In this document: positions 18,474 through 28,239 of the stretch, one piece after another
Layout of the letters: each line of letters starts with the position of its first letter
How positions within the stretch are numbered: position 1 is the stretch's first letter
Source of the DNA: Marinagarivorans algicola
GTDB lineage: Bacteria; Pseudomonadota; Gammaproteobacteria; Pseudomonadales; Cellvibrionaceae
Direction of reading: 5' to 3'
Assembly (NCBI RefSeq): GCF_001292705.1
Contig: NZ_LGAK01000009.1
Coordinates: 1 to 64,000, forward strand
Length of the DNA: 64,000 bases
Program-made: the position numbers and the translations under genes
The notes under the pieces: model-generated
Databases searched by the model: none
The model's input: only the letters and a program-made list of their open reading frames with translations
Told to the model about the DNA's origin: nothing

Positions 18474-21218
18474 ATGATGAATAGACTTCTAACGATAGGG
18501 TTGATATCGGCCGCCCTAGCTGCCTGTGGTGGCGAGCCAGAACCAGATAAGGGGACGGATCCAGTGACACCGGTCTCTAGCGTTTCTGAGGCAACGACTC
18601 CAAGCTCTTCTAGCGCGCCGGTTGTTAGTTCGGTGAGCTCGGTAATGAGCAGTGTGGCTGTTTCCTCTGTTGCGTCGTCTATTCCTGCGTCGTCGTCGGT
18701 CTCTGCTCCGTCATCGGCTCCGGTTGCATCTTCAAGTGCGCCGTCGGGTTTTGATGGCGACGCAACTAATGGCTTGGCTTTGTTTTCATCAAAACTCTGC
18801 GTTGGTTGCCATTTAGACCTTGATGGTGATGGTTTCTTTAGCGATAAAGCCAACCATTTTGACCCTGATAGCTTTGGTAATGCCGGAGCGTTAGGCACTT
18901 ATGATGCGAGTACGCCATCGGGTGTGGCGACATTTATTAAGGGCTTTATGTCGGCTTTTGCCGCTGGTGGCTGTGACGAGCAGTGCAGTAAAGATATCGC
19001 CGCTTATTTATGGTCACAAAAAAATGGCGTAGTAGGGCCTTTGGGCGAAGCCGTCTCTTGTGCGAACCCTGCCGCCGATGCTATTCATTATGGTCGTCGA
19101 GCGCTGCATGTGCTGACTTCTTATGAATATCACAATTCGCTTTCTAAGCTCTTTGGCGAAGCACTACCTGCTGATTACTCATCAGCCTCAAAGGTCAGTG
19201 TTGATACCGAGCTGGCTCGCTTACCTAACCATATTAGCGAAAATATTTCTGAAACACGTTTAAACGGCTACTATGATAATGCCGTTGAATTAGCTGATTG
19301 GGCGATTGCAACACCTGGTGCACTGGCGTTTGATTGCAGCGATGCCGATTCATGTGCAACCAATGTGATTAGCGAATTTGCCTATGAGGCTTACAGACGC
19401 TTGTTGACACCAGAGGAACGCACTGAATTTAGAGACATGATTGGCGGTGCGACTGACTTGAATACAGGTTTAAAGTGGGCAATTACGACCGTATTGAGCT
19501 CGCCGCATTTTCTTTATCGCTCTGAGTTAGGTCGTACTGTTGCTGATGCGTTAGTTGAAAAACCTATCGAGCCCGACCCTAATCAAATCGCTATTGCCAA
19601 TCCTATTTTTATTGAATTTGGTGAAGTCACCTACGATGCAAAAGGTTTTGGTGGTTTTGGTGCGCATAAATACGTAGGTACAACTCCCAATTACAACTGG
19701 ACGGGTAACGATGTTGTTAAGGTTACTGTAAGCGGAACAGGTAAGTTTGGTTTAAAAGTTGATAATAAAATTGTGACCGAAATGGAGCTGACCTCTAGTG
19801 CGCCTAAGACATTAACCTTTAAAGTCACTCATGCAATGGGTTCGGGCAAATATGTACAGGCCTATAATGCCAGTGGTAACCCTATTAAAGTGAGCAAGGT
19901 GACAATTGGCACAGTCGCTGTTGCTGAGCCACCGGCCCAAGAAGATAAAACTTTACTGGCAAAAGCAGATCCTGATGCCTATGTCTTGAACTCATTTGAA
20001 TATGCGTCGGCCTTATCTTTTGCCTTGACCGGTAGTGCACCTTCTCGTCAATTGCTTGATGCCGCAAAGGCGGGCGAGCTCTTTGATGCGGCTAAACTAG
20101 ATGGGCATATCGATGCGCTAATCGATTCTGACCTCGGTAAGGCGCACATTGAGCGTTTAGCGGGTAAGTGGTTCCGTACCGATAAGCTCCCTACGCGCAC
20201 ACGTAATGTAGCCGAGTTTACACCCGAAGTTCGCGACTCGATGATGCAAGAAATCCGCGAAATCTATAAGCATGTTTTTTATAATGGTGACTTCCCAAGC
20301 ATGTACGCGGGTGACTTTACCTACTTAGATAGCACGCTTGCCAGTTTTTATGGCATGGCCGGTCAAGGGGGGGCGAGCAATGGTGACTTTAGTTGGGTCG
20401 ATACCAGCGGCGAATTGCGCGGTGGCATTATTGCCTCTGGTGGCTTTATGGCCTACAACGCACATATGGATTACACCTCACCTATTCAGCGTGCCGCACA
20501 CTTCCGTCAAGATGTTTTGTGCCAGGCGATTCCTCAGCCGACTAACTTGGAAGATTCTGATGAGCGCGATAAAGCGGGCTTACGTGCTGCCGAGCGAGCC
20601 AAAGCTGGCACAATTACGACTGCCGAGTACTATGATATTCAAACTAACGTTGAAGGCTCTTCATGCGCGGGTTGTCACAATGCCATTCTTAACCCTTTAT
20701 TTGGTTTAGATGACTTTGATAACGTTGGTCGCTTACGCAAGCGTGTGAATGGCGACGTTGTGCAAGATGGTTTGATTATTGTCAATGGCGTTGCGGTACC
20801 GAAGGGTGAAGCCGATTTGGCCATTGATTTTGTGAATAAAGATGGCTACCTCTTTTCACCAAAAATTGTGGGTACTTTATCGACTAAGCAAGCAGACATC
20901 GATAAAGCTGCTGGCGAAGGCCTTAAATTTAGTGGCGCTAAAGACTTGGGCCAAAAAATTGTTGCCGAAGATGTACCGGGTATCTCTGCGTGTTTGATCG
21001 AGAAAACTACACGCTATGCCATGGGCTATACCCTGCGCAAGGACCTTCTGGAAGATGCAGAATTAAAAGGTGCGAGCTACTTAAATATTACTGATGCACA
21101 AGAAGCGGAGTTTGTGTGTGTACAAGATGAACTCAATGCAGCTTACAACGTGGCTAAAAGCCCTCGCGATGTTTTAAAAGCGCTGGTTAAGTCTTCTGCT
21201 TTCCGCTTCCGTAAATAA
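18474..21218 (+). CDS. Haem-motif lipoprotein with DUF1587/1595/1592/1588/1585 domains (copy 1)
   Basis: Exported lipoprotein of 914 residues (lipobox ALAAC, Cys18 counting from the first Met). A serine-rich linker (about 30-92) typical of Cellvibrio-type secreted proteins leads to a cytochrome-c-like region with CVGCH at 109-113. Then follow DUF1587-like (RALHVLTSYEYHNSLSKLFG), DUF1595-like (AYRRLLTPEERTEF), an inserted beta-rich stretch at about 365-485, DUF1592-like (NSFEYASALSFAL), DUF1588-like with a second haem motif CAGCH at 731-735 (NPLFGLDDFDNVGR), and DUF1585-like (YAMGYTL). The family is abundant in planctomycetes; function unknown, redox chemistry is inferred. Pairs with the DUF1552 gene 63 bases downstream. 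Confidence 0.85.
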   Translation: MMNRLLTIGLISAALAACGGEPEPDKGTDPVTPVSSVSEATTPSSSSAPVVSSVSSVMSSVAVSSVASSIPASSSVSAPSSAPVASSSAPSGFDGDATNGLALFSSKLCVGCHLDLDGDGFFSDKANHFDPDSFGNAGALGTYDASTPSGVATFIKGFMSAFAAGGCDEQCSKDIAAYLWSQKNGVVGPLGEAVSCANPAADAIHYGRRALHVLTSYEYHNSLSKLFGEALPADYSSASKVSVDTELARLPNHISENISETRLNGYYDNAVELADWAIATPGALAFDCSDADSCATNVISEFAYEAYRRLLTPEERTEFRDMIGGATDLNTGLKWAITTVLSSPHFLYRSELGRTVADALVEKPIEPDPNQIAIANPIFIEFGEVTYDAKGFGGFGAHKYVGTTPNYNWTGNDVVKVTVSGTGKFGLKVDNKIVTEMELTSSAPKTLTFKVTHAMGSGKYVQAYNASGNPIKVSKVTIGTVAVAEPPAQEDKTLLAKADPDAYVLNSFEYASALSFALTGSAPSRQLLDAAKAGELFDAAKLDGHIDALIDSDLGKAHIERLAGKWFRTDKLPTRTRNVAEFTPEVRDSMMQEIREIYKHVFYNGDFPSMYAGDFTYLDSTLASFYGMAGQGGASNGDFSWVDTSGELRGGIIASGGFMAYNAHMDYTSPIQRAAHFRQDVLCQAIPQPTNLEDSDERDKAGLRAAERAKAGTITTAEYYDIQTNVEGSSCAGCHNAILNPLFGLDDFDNVGRLRKRVNGDVVQDGLIIVNGVAVPKGEADLAIDFVNKDGYLFSPKIVGTLSTKQADIDKAAGEGLKFSGAKDLGQKIVAEDVPGISACLIEKTTRYAMGYTLRKDLLEDAELKGASYLNITDAQEAEFVCVQDELNAAYNVAKSPRDVLKALVKSSAFRFRK

Positions 21219-21229
21219 ATAACCTAGGG

Positions 21230-21244
21230 GGGAGCTATGCTCCC
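21230..21244 (+). other. Intercistronic stem-loop
   Basis: GGGAGC-TAT-GCTCCC is a tight six-pair hairpin between the DUF1592-type and DUF1552 genes, followed by a second weaker one (TGTAT...ATACA). No T tract, so it looks like an mRNA stability or processing element rather than a terminator. Confidence 0.45.
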
Positions 21245-21281
21245 TCTGTATGAAATGCATACACAGTAAAGGGTTGCAACT

Positions 21282-22574
21282 ATGAATTTTTCAAAAAATG
21301 ATAAGCCAAATGATAAGGCTGTAGAATCTCAGAAGCGGCATGTGCAAAAAGCGCGCCGTGGTTTTTTAGATATGGTGAGCAAAGCGGGTATCGCATCATC
21401 GACACTGCGCTACTCCAGTTTGTTAGGTGGCGTCATGACTGCGCGCTACGCACAGGCCGCTGATAGCCCAAAGCGTGTTGTCTTTTGTTATATACACAGT
21501 GGCGCGCCAGAAAATGATTTTCGCCCCACGTCGGCCACTAATATGGCTGGCGGTACTTACCATTACGGCCCCCAAGGGCATGATATTGCGGGTATTTGTA
21601 AGTTTCGCGGTGTTGATACAGGGGTGGCTGTACACGGTGGTACGCGTCAAGCGTTAGGTGGCGGGTACAATGGCAATACCATTGATGTCGACTTAGGTAA
21701 TGTACTGGGTGCGACTAGCTATTACTCGACCATATTTTTAGGCTCGAATGCAACAGCAGCCGGTACTGGCCCCGGTATTATTGTGAGCTCTGGCGGCCAG
21801 CCTATCGAGCAGCCTACAGCGGCAGTCGAAAAGTTTTTTGGTGCATTGCCTGATCTAGGTAATGATGAAACCTATAAAAAGTCGTTTGCAGCGCAAAAAG
21901 CGGCGGTTGAAGCCGTGAAGAAAAAGCTAGGTACCGAAGAGCAGGCTCGCTTAAGTACACACTTTAAAGCACTTGAAAAGCTTGAGTCGCGCATTACTGA
22001 GTTAAGTAGTGCACAAGCCCCTGATTTAAATGCGTGTAAGCCGAATATTGCTAGTGACCCAGATGATGGCCAGAACGCCGGCATGGTGACACATGCTAAA
22101 TTACAAGCCGATGTGATTACAGCGGCATTTGCTTGTGATATTACGCGCGTTGCGGTAATGCAAATTGGTAACCATCAAGGTGGCGGTTGGAACTATAAAG
22201 GTTTTGATGGTCACAGTGCCGGGCATTCTGGTGGCGCTTCTGTTTGGAATGCCATGATGACTGAAAAGTTTGAGGTGCCGGCATACTTGATTAAAAAGCT
22301 GAGCGAAACTAATGACTCTAATGGCCAGCCATTAATTAATAGCACGGCATTTTGCCAAGTGAGCTGCGCAGGTAATGGTTTATCGCACAGCTCTGCGGAT
22401 TCACCGTTTATGTTAGCGACTAAGCTCCCCGAATTTGGTGGCGGCTCGTTCTCTTCTAAAGGCACAGCAGCGAGCGCTAAAAATTTCTTATCTGAAGTAA
22501 CTAAAGGCTTGGGCGTTGACCCCAGTGCGACGATTGTTGGCGCTAGCGGCGGTGATGTTGATCTACTCAGCTAA
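21282..22574 (+). CDS. DUF1552 exported protein (copy 1)
   Basis: Protein of 430 residues with an N-terminal KARRGFLDMVSKAGIAS segment and a cleavage-like MTARYAQAADS; the Arg-Arg followed by a hydrophobic stretch suggests export, possibly by Tat. The body carries features of DUF1552 proteins (KRVVFCYIHSGAPENDF near the start; an Asn-His-Gln-Gly-Gly-Gly stretch; a late GHSGG). DUF1552 genes commonly follow DUF1592-type genes; together they are thought to act in the periplasm, but no reaction is known. A terminator follows immediately, closing a two-gene operon. Confidence 0.82.
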   Translation: MNFSKNDKPNDKAVESQKRHVQKARRGFLDMVSKAGIASSTLRYSSLLGGVMTARYAQAADSPKRVVFCYIHSGAPENDFRPTSATNMAGGTYHYGPQGHDIAGICKFRGVDTGVAVHGGTRQALGGGYNGNTIDVDLGNVLGATSYYSTIFLGSNATAAGTGPGIIVSSGGQPIEQPTAAVEKFFGALPDLGNDETYKKSFAAQKAAVEAVKKKLGTEEQARLSTHFKALEKLESRITELSSAQAPDLNACKPNIASDPDDGQNAGMVTHAKLQADVITAAFACDITRVAVMQIGNHQGGGWNYKGFDGHSAGHSGGASVWNAMMTEKFEVPAYLIKKLSETNDSNGQPLINSTAFCQVSCAGNGLSHSSADSPFMLATKLPEFGGGSFSSKGTAASAKNFLSEVTKGLGVDPSATIVGASGGDVDLLS

Positions 22575-22607
22575 AAGCTGCACGATACTTTAGTTGTTAT
22601 TTGCCCT

Positions 22608-22645
22608 AAAAGCCCTACTTTTTGCAGTAGGGCTTTTTTTTTTTG
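22608..22645 (+). terminator. Strong terminator after DUF1552 copy 1
   Basis: AAAAGCCCTACT-TTTTGC-AGTAGGGCTTTTTTTTTTT: a 10-11 bp stem with an 11-T tract. It decides the start of the next gene, since a longer frame would begin inside this hairpin. Confidence 0.95.
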
Positions 22646-22677
22646 GCTTTTCGTTATTCAAATGTTGGAGTTGCTTT

Positions 22678-24066
22678 GTGACACAAAAATGTGAATTTAA
22701 TTTTCCTGCTGATTTATTGATTTGCCCCATCTGCGCGACTGAACTTACCCATACACACTGTGATGGCTGTCAGAATGAGTATTTTATACTTGCCGATATC
22801 CCTTGTGTATTCCCATCGGGGCTGCAGCAAAAAGTGTTATGGGAGCATCAGATGGCTATGATGGCCGCGCAAGGTGGCGAGGCTTTGGCTAGCCTAGACA
22901 ACATGCTGCAAGGTTATGATGTATCGGCGTTAACGCGTGACCGCCTAGAAATTGCATATGCCGCTATGGCGCAAAGTTTAAAAAGTATTATGACGTTGTT
23001 AGAAGAGGGTGGGTTACGGGCTAAACGCGATGCGCGTTTTGATCAGGCTGAAATAGATAACCCTACGGAATATTATCACCATATTTTGCGTGATTGGGCG
23101 TGGGACAACGAGAAAAGCCAGTATTTTGAAACACATGCCAATGATGCCAATTTGCAGCGCGTTTTGGCCGTGTGGCAAAATCCTAAGCCAGGAAAAATGT
23201 TGGTTTTAGGTGCTGGGGCGGGGCGATTAAGTTGGGATTTGCATACTCACCTTGATGCACCCTTAACCCTTGCCTCGGATATCAACCCCTTTTTGTTGGC
23301 CAGTGCACAGCGCTTAATTCAAGAGCGTCGAGCGATCTCTTTACCCGAGTTATATACCTATCCGCAAATAGGTTATTCTTTTGCAAAGTCATGGAACATG
23401 GTGCCACCGACAGATGAGCATGCTGCGCGTAAGCGTTGGTTTGCGCTGGGCTCGGATGTTTGGAATATGCCACTCAAAGAAGCCAGTATGGATACTATTG
23501 TGACCTCTTGGTTACTTGATGTCACAGGTGGTGATGTTAAGGATTTAATTAGCGTTATTGCTTACTTGTTGAAGCCTGGTGGGCGCTGGATTAATACTGG
23601 GCCGCTTTTATATTCACGCAACTTATCTTTCGATAAAAAATATTCAGCAGAGGAAATCATTGATTTTGCCTGTATGGCAGGCTTTGATGTGCAGATGCAA
23701 TCGGTTGATGAAATTGCACATATGGTGTCGCCGCTTAATGCACGATTTCATCATGAGCAAATATTCTCGTTTAATGCCTATAAACAGCCAGAGCCTCAAG
23801 CCTTACCTAAACCCTCGAATACTCCACAATGGTTAACCCCTGGCTGGCTCGTTATGCATCACTTACCAATCCCTCAAATAACCTTTGAATGCGAGCGAGG
23901 GCATGAGTTTATTACACGCGTATTAGAGCTTGTCGATGGGCAGCGTAGCCTTTATTTAATCAGTCAGCTGGTGCAATCTTCTTTGCCTGAGGGGGTCGAC
24001 GCAAAAGAGGCTGTAGTGGCTGTATTTGGTCAAATACTTGAAGGTATGGCCCGCTCGGCACCGTAA
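22678..24066 (+). CDS. SAM-dependent methyltransferase with N-terminal zinc-binding segment
   Basis: Protein of 462 residues. The GTG start is chosen because TTGGAG lies seven bases upstream and the longer frame overlaps a terminator. The N-terminus has two CxxC-type pairs (CPICATELTHTHCDGC) like a Trm112 or rubredoxin-type zinc site. The SAM-binding motif I is LVLGAGAGRLSWDLH, with acidic motif II near ASDINPF; a later stretch GGRWINTGPLLYSR resembles N2227/carnosine N-methyltransferase-like proteins. Substrate unknown. It stands alone between the two DUF1592/DUF1552 pairs, with no sign of co-transcription. Confidence 0.75.
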   Translation: MTQKCEFNFPADLLICPICATELTHTHCDGCQNEYFILADIPCVFPSGLQQKVLWEHQMAMMAAQGGEALASLDNMLQGYDVSALTRDRLEIAYAAMAQSLKSIMTLLEEGGLRAKRDARFDQAEIDNPTEYYHHILRDWAWDNEKSQYFETHANDANLQRVLAVWQNPKPGKMLVLGAGAGRLSWDLHTHLDAPLTLASDINPFLLASAQRLIQERRAISLPELYTYPQIGYSFAKSWNMVPPTDEHAARKRWFALGSDVWNMPLKEASMDTIVTSWLLDVTGGDVKDLISVIAYLLKPGGRWINTGPLLYSRNLSFDKKYSAEEIIDFACMAGFDVQMQSVDEIAHMVSPLNARFHHEQIFSFNAYKQPEPQALPKPSNTPQWLTPGWLVMHHLPIPQITFECERGHEFITRVLELVDGQRSLYLISQLVQSSLPEGVDAKEAVVAVFGQILEGMARSAP

Positions 24067-24338
24067 CTCGATATTGTATTTATCATTACTCAGCGATCGT
24101 GCAGTGCTGTCGTTAATGGTATTGACCGGAGTACACAGGTGAATAGAGTAATCTATTGTGGATATCGCTGTGTTTTTGAGTGTCGTAGTTTTTTACATTG
24201 GCTGTGCGGTATGATGCTAAATTACAATGTGATAAAAAATTCGACACTCGATTTTTTAACGTGTTATCGGATTGTTTGAAGTGCCCGCAGTGCTATTTTT
24301 TAACGTACAATGTAGGGATATTTTTTAGGAGAGCTACA

Positions 24339-25013
24339 GTGTCTGAATCTAATTTTATTATTGCCCCCTCTATTTTGTCAGCAGACTTTGCACGTTTAGG
24401 TGAAGAGGCCCAAGCTGTGATTGACGCAGGTGCTGATATGATTCATTTTGATGTTATGGATAATCATTATGTGCCTAATTTAACGTTTGGGCCAATGGTG
24501 TGTAAAGCGTTGCGCCAGTATGGCATTACAGCACCTATTGATGTACATCTAATGGTCGAGCCTGTTGATGATTTAATTACTCAATTTATTGATGCGGGAG
24601 CCAGCTATATTACCTTTCACCCTGAGGCTACCAAGCATTTAGACCGCTCTCTTAAATTGGTTCAATCAGCGGGTCTTAAGTGCGGATTAGTATTAAATCC
24701 AGCTACATCGGTTTCATCAGTTGCGCATTTATTGGATCAATTGGATATGTTACTACTTATGTCAGTGAATCCAGGTTTTGGGGGGCAATCATTTATCCCC
24801 TATGTACTAGATAAAGTCCGAGAGGCTCGGCAGTTGATAGATTCGCGGGGGTTGAATGTACGTCTTGAAATTGATGGCGGCGTTAAAGTTGATAATATTG
24901 CAAAAATTGCTGCTGCAGGAGCCGATACTTTTGTTGCTGGTTCAGCTATTTTTGGCGCAGAGGATTACCGTGATGTGATTACTCAGATGAGGCAGGCGTT
25001 AACACAGCAATAG
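24339..25013 (+). CDS. rpe: Ribulose-phosphate 3-epimerase
   Basis: Pentose phosphate pathway TIM-barrel enzyme interconverting ribulose-5-P and xylulose-5-P. The 224-residue product starts at GTG ([20 protein letters not shown]), with AGGAG nine bases upstream; the frame extends 47 codons further but without homology. Metal-binding HFDVMD and DVHLMV, the catalytic [12 protein letters not shown] loop and EIDGGV are all intact. Not followed by gph or trp genes as in some relatives. Confidence 0.96.
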   Translation: MSESNFIIAPSILSADFARLGEEAQAVIDAGADMIHFDVMDNHYVPNLTFGPMVCKALRQYGITAPIDVHLMVEPVDDLITQFIDAGASYITFHPEATKHLDRSLKLVQSAGLKCGLVLNPATSVSSVAHLLDQLDMLLLMSVNPGFGGQSFIPYVLDKVREARQLIDSRGLNVRLEIDGGVKVDNIAKIAAAGADTFVAGSAIFGAEDYRDVITQMRQALTQQ

Positions 25014-25290
25014 CATGGCAGTATGACAAATATGTGAATGCTTGAAGGTGGTGCATCGGCTTTTTTATGGTGCACTCGTAATAACATCATTTTTAAGTAA
25101 CTTATCACATTAAATTTATTTATAGCATTAATTTTAATTATTTTTCTGGGTATCGGCTTATTTATTTTTAGACTTCTGCTACTCTAGTTATAAAATCAAC
25201 ACTGTCTTAATATATTCTGCGTTTTTGTGTGTTATGGAATATGAGATTCTTACTAAAGCCTGAGCTTTTAAAGCTTAATCAGAGGTTTTT

Positions 25291-28227
25291 ATGTCACCCT
25301 TTCAAATTTGCTCTATTGCCCTTGGACTGACTGCTGTTATTGCGGTTACCGGGTGCGGCGCCACTCAAGAATCTAGATCATCGCAAGCTAATAATGTCTC
25401 CTCTTCGTTGAATGATTCAAACTCTAGTCGTTCGCAAATAAATGAGGCATCCTCGAGTGCCATGAGTTCGGCTTCGGTAAGTTCAAATACGGGCTCAACG
25501 ACGAGTTCAATGCCTAGCCTAGGCAGTGCTATTGATATTCTTCAAGGCTACTGTACTAGCTGTCATTTTGATACTCACATGCAATGGGAAAACTACACAA
25601 CCGATGCACTGTGGCTCAATGCGCAAAATGCAAAAGGCGAAAGTTATATTAATGAGCTTGATCCCGAAAATTCGCTGTTGTTAAAGCGCATGACTTTTTA
25701 TCGTATGGGCGCAAAAGATATGCCCATGGATAATGCCAATCAAACTGAACCGTTTACGCGTGCGCATTATCAAAAAGTACATGACTGGGTGGTTGCGCTG
25801 GCAGGCCGAACCGTTGAGCCAGTTGGAGATGATTCGGTGAAGGTGAGCCAAGTATTTGATGAAAATGGTCTTAAGCTAGCGCTCGAATGCAGTGCAGTCA
25901 GTGCTCAGCCGCTTGAGGTGCTAATTTCAGATCCAGAGCGTTTTAATGCGTCAACGATTGCCGGATATGAGGGCATTAAAGTGCGTGCAGAGGGTGAAAG
26001 CTCTGTCGGGATACAGGCATTAACAGATGTGGCCGCTGATGATAGTTTTTGGTTAACCGGAGAGGGTTTAGATATTTGGGAGTCGAAAATCTATTTTAAT
26101 GCACTCTCTACGGCAATTACACATAATGGCGATATCAATATGACACTTGATGTTCATCAGGTTGAAGGTTTGTCGCATGAATTTGCAAAAGTAGGTTTAT
26201 TGGTGTCGAGTAGTGATGATTTAACCGGTGAACTCGTTTTTGTACACTGGGCTGGCCAGCATGGTTTAGCCGAAGATAGTGGTGAGGCTAAACTCGATAC
26301 TTATAGGCAAATTGAAAAAAATATCGACACCAGTGTAGCAACTACCCTACCGGTACGTTTAAAAGTGGTGTATGAAAACGAAACGTTAAAAGTGGGTGGG
26401 TGTTATCACTGTGATAGCCCAGCAGTAGGGTTACCGAAAAAATTCAATTTTAAACCTAAGCGTATTTATATTGTGGCGTCCTCGCATGCACCGACACCAC
26501 TCAAAGCGCGCTTAAGTCTTATTGATGGTCAAGCCAGTAAAGACTCATTTAAAACAGTGCATACCGCCACCGCCGATTGTACCAGTGGTGCAGCACGCTT
26601 AAGTATTCCATCGGCTGCATTAGCTAATCTTGAGCGATTACGGATTGAAGTGCGGCGCGGTGAGACTTTAGTGGCTGGAGCCTCACCAATTAAGTCGTAT
26701 TCGGCAAACGCCAGTTGTGCTGCGCAAGGTGCTTTATTGGAGCCAAAGCTGCGGCGTTTATCTGAATTACAAATCAAAAATTCAGTGGTCGATATTTTTG
26801 GTAATATTTTTAATGACAATGTGTGGCCCAAGTTAGAAGATGGTGCCAAGTTAATCGGCATGAATAGTAATGCTGATAAGTTGAATATTAATAATATTAA
26901 TTTTGAACGCATGCTGGACTTCTCAAAAGCGATGACTGAAACCCTATTGGCTCAGCATCCTGTTATTACAGCTTGTGCGCGCGAAACCGATGAGGTGTGC
27001 GTTACTACTGTTTTGACTACTTATGGGAAGCGGCTGTGGCGTAGGCCTTTGTCCACCGATGAGCTTGCCGCATTTACATCGGCCTTAAATAATATCACCG
27101 GCAACGCTGAAAAATTAGCATTTACATTGCATGCATTAGTTCTAAGCTCTAATTTTTTGTTTAGAAGTGAAATTGGAGTGCCGCTAGACGGTACAGCGCA
27201 GTATGAGTTAACTAATTTTGAGGTGGTTGCTGTCCTGTCATATGCACTATTGAATAGTACTCCAGATGATGAATTACTGGAGCTGGCGAGCCAAACCGCG
27301 GCCATTAGTCGTTCTCAGCTAGAGGAACAGGTGACTCGTCTCTTTCAGTCGCCTAACGCGAGCGCTTCAATGATGGAGGTATACAAAGATTACCTTAAAC
27401 TAGATTTGGTACGCTCTAGGCCAAAAGATGAAAGCTTGGGTTTTTCGGATGATATTAGACGTGATTTACTTGATAGTGCAGAATTGATGCTGATCGATAA
27501 TATTGAAAAAAATCGCTCTTTTACAAATGTATTTTCCGGTAGCCGATATGTAGTGAATGATAAAACAGCTGATATATTTGGTGTTGATTATCGCGATAGC
27601 CAGCAAGGCTGGGTGGATATAGACAGTGCGCAGCGCTCGGGCCTTTTTAATCACCCCGCTTTTTTAGCGGTGCATTCTACACTGGCAAAATCAGGTATTG
27701 TTAAACGAGGTGTTTTCACATTAGAGCAGCTGTTATGCCAAGAGCTGCCCGATGCGCCGGGTGATGTTATGCCTGTCCCTTTACCTGAAGGCATCGATCC
27801 ATCGATAACATCCGAAAGAGAACTATTACAGCTTACCCATAGTGCGCAAGCGGCTTGTATAGGCTGCCATCAGGTGATTGACCCCGCCGGTTTTGGTTTT
27901 GAAAACTTTGATACTATTGGGCGTTATCGCACCGTTGAAAAAGGCTCGGTCCCCATTGATGCGTCAGGGGTCATGGATAATATTGGGCGCTATGTTTTAA
28001 GTTACGGCACGAGTGCTGAATTCTCACGGGAGCTGATCGACTCCCCGCAATTAAAAGCATGTGTAGCGACGCGCTTTTTAGAGAATTTTTTAGGACAAGA
28101 ATTAGCACCTAGCGATTGTGAAGCAACAAAATATAATGACCTGATTGATGCCAGTGGATCGGCGGTACAAGATTTACTGTTATCCTTAATTCAACTAGAA
28201 AGCTTTACGCGTAGAGAGCTTAAGTGA
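25291..28227 (+). CDS. Haem-motif lipoprotein with DUF1587/1595/1592/1588/1585 domains (copy 2)
   Basis: Paralogue of the gene at 18.5 kb; 978 residues, lipobox AVTGC (Cys22), serine-rich linker, and first haem motif CTSCH at 88-92. Residues about 170-400 form an extra beta-rich module (FAKVGLLVSSSDDLTGE) that looks like a concanavalin/laminin-G-type lectin fold; this is inference. Then DUF1587-like (RRLSELQIKNSVVDIFG), DUF1595-like (YGKRLWRRPLSTDEL), DUF1592-like (NFEVVAVLSYALL), DUF1588-like with CIGCH at 856-860 (DPAGFGFENFDTIGR) and DUF1585-like (CVATRFLENFLGQEL). The accessory modules of the two copies differ in kind and place, so they may bind different substrates. Confidence 0.83.
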   Translation: MSPFQICSIALGLTAVIAVTGCGATQESRSSQANNVSSSLNDSNSSRSQINEASSSAMSSASVSSNTGSTTSSMPSLGSAIDILQGYCTSCHFDTHMQWENYTTDALWLNAQNAKGESYINELDPENSLLLKRMTFYRMGAKDMPMDNANQTEPFTRAHYQKVHDWVVALAGRTVEPVGDDSVKVSQVFDENGLKLALECSAVSAQPLEVLISDPERFNASTIAGYEGIKVRAEGESSVGIQALTDVAADDSFWLTGEGLDIWESKIYFNALSTAITHNGDINMTLDVHQVEGLSHEFAKVGLLVSSSDDLTGELVFVHWAGQHGLAEDSGEAKLDTYRQIEKNIDTSVATTLPVRLKVVYENETLKVGGCYHCDSPAVGLPKKFNFKPKRIYIVASSHAPTPLKARLSLIDGQASKDSFKTVHTATADCTSGAARLSIPSAALANLERLRIEVRRGETLVAGASPIKSYSANASCAAQGALLEPKLRRLSELQIKNSVVDIFGNIFNDNVWPKLEDGAKLIGMNSNADKLNINNINFERMLDFSKAMTETLLAQHPVITACARETDEVCVTTVLTTYGKRLWRRPLSTDELAAFTSALNNITGNAEKLAFTLHALVLSSNFLFRSEIGVPLDGTAQYELTNFEVVAVLSYALLNSTPDDELLELASQTAAISRSQLEEQVTRLFQSPNASASMMEVYKDYLKLDLVRSRPKDESLGFSDDIRRDLLDSAELMLIDNIEKNRSFTNVFSGSRYVVNDKTADIFGVDYRDSQQGWVDIDSAQRSGLFNHPAFLAVHSTLAKSGIVKRGVFTLEQLLCQELPDAPGDVMPVPLPEGIDPSITSERELLQLTHSAQAACIGCHQVIDPAGFGFENFDTIGRYRTVEKGSVPIDASGVMDNIGRYVLSYGTSAEFSRELIDSPQLKACVATRFLENFLGQELAPSDCEATKYNDLIDASGSAVQDLLLSLIQLESFTRRELK

Positions 28228-28239
28228 TGGGTGTTTTTT

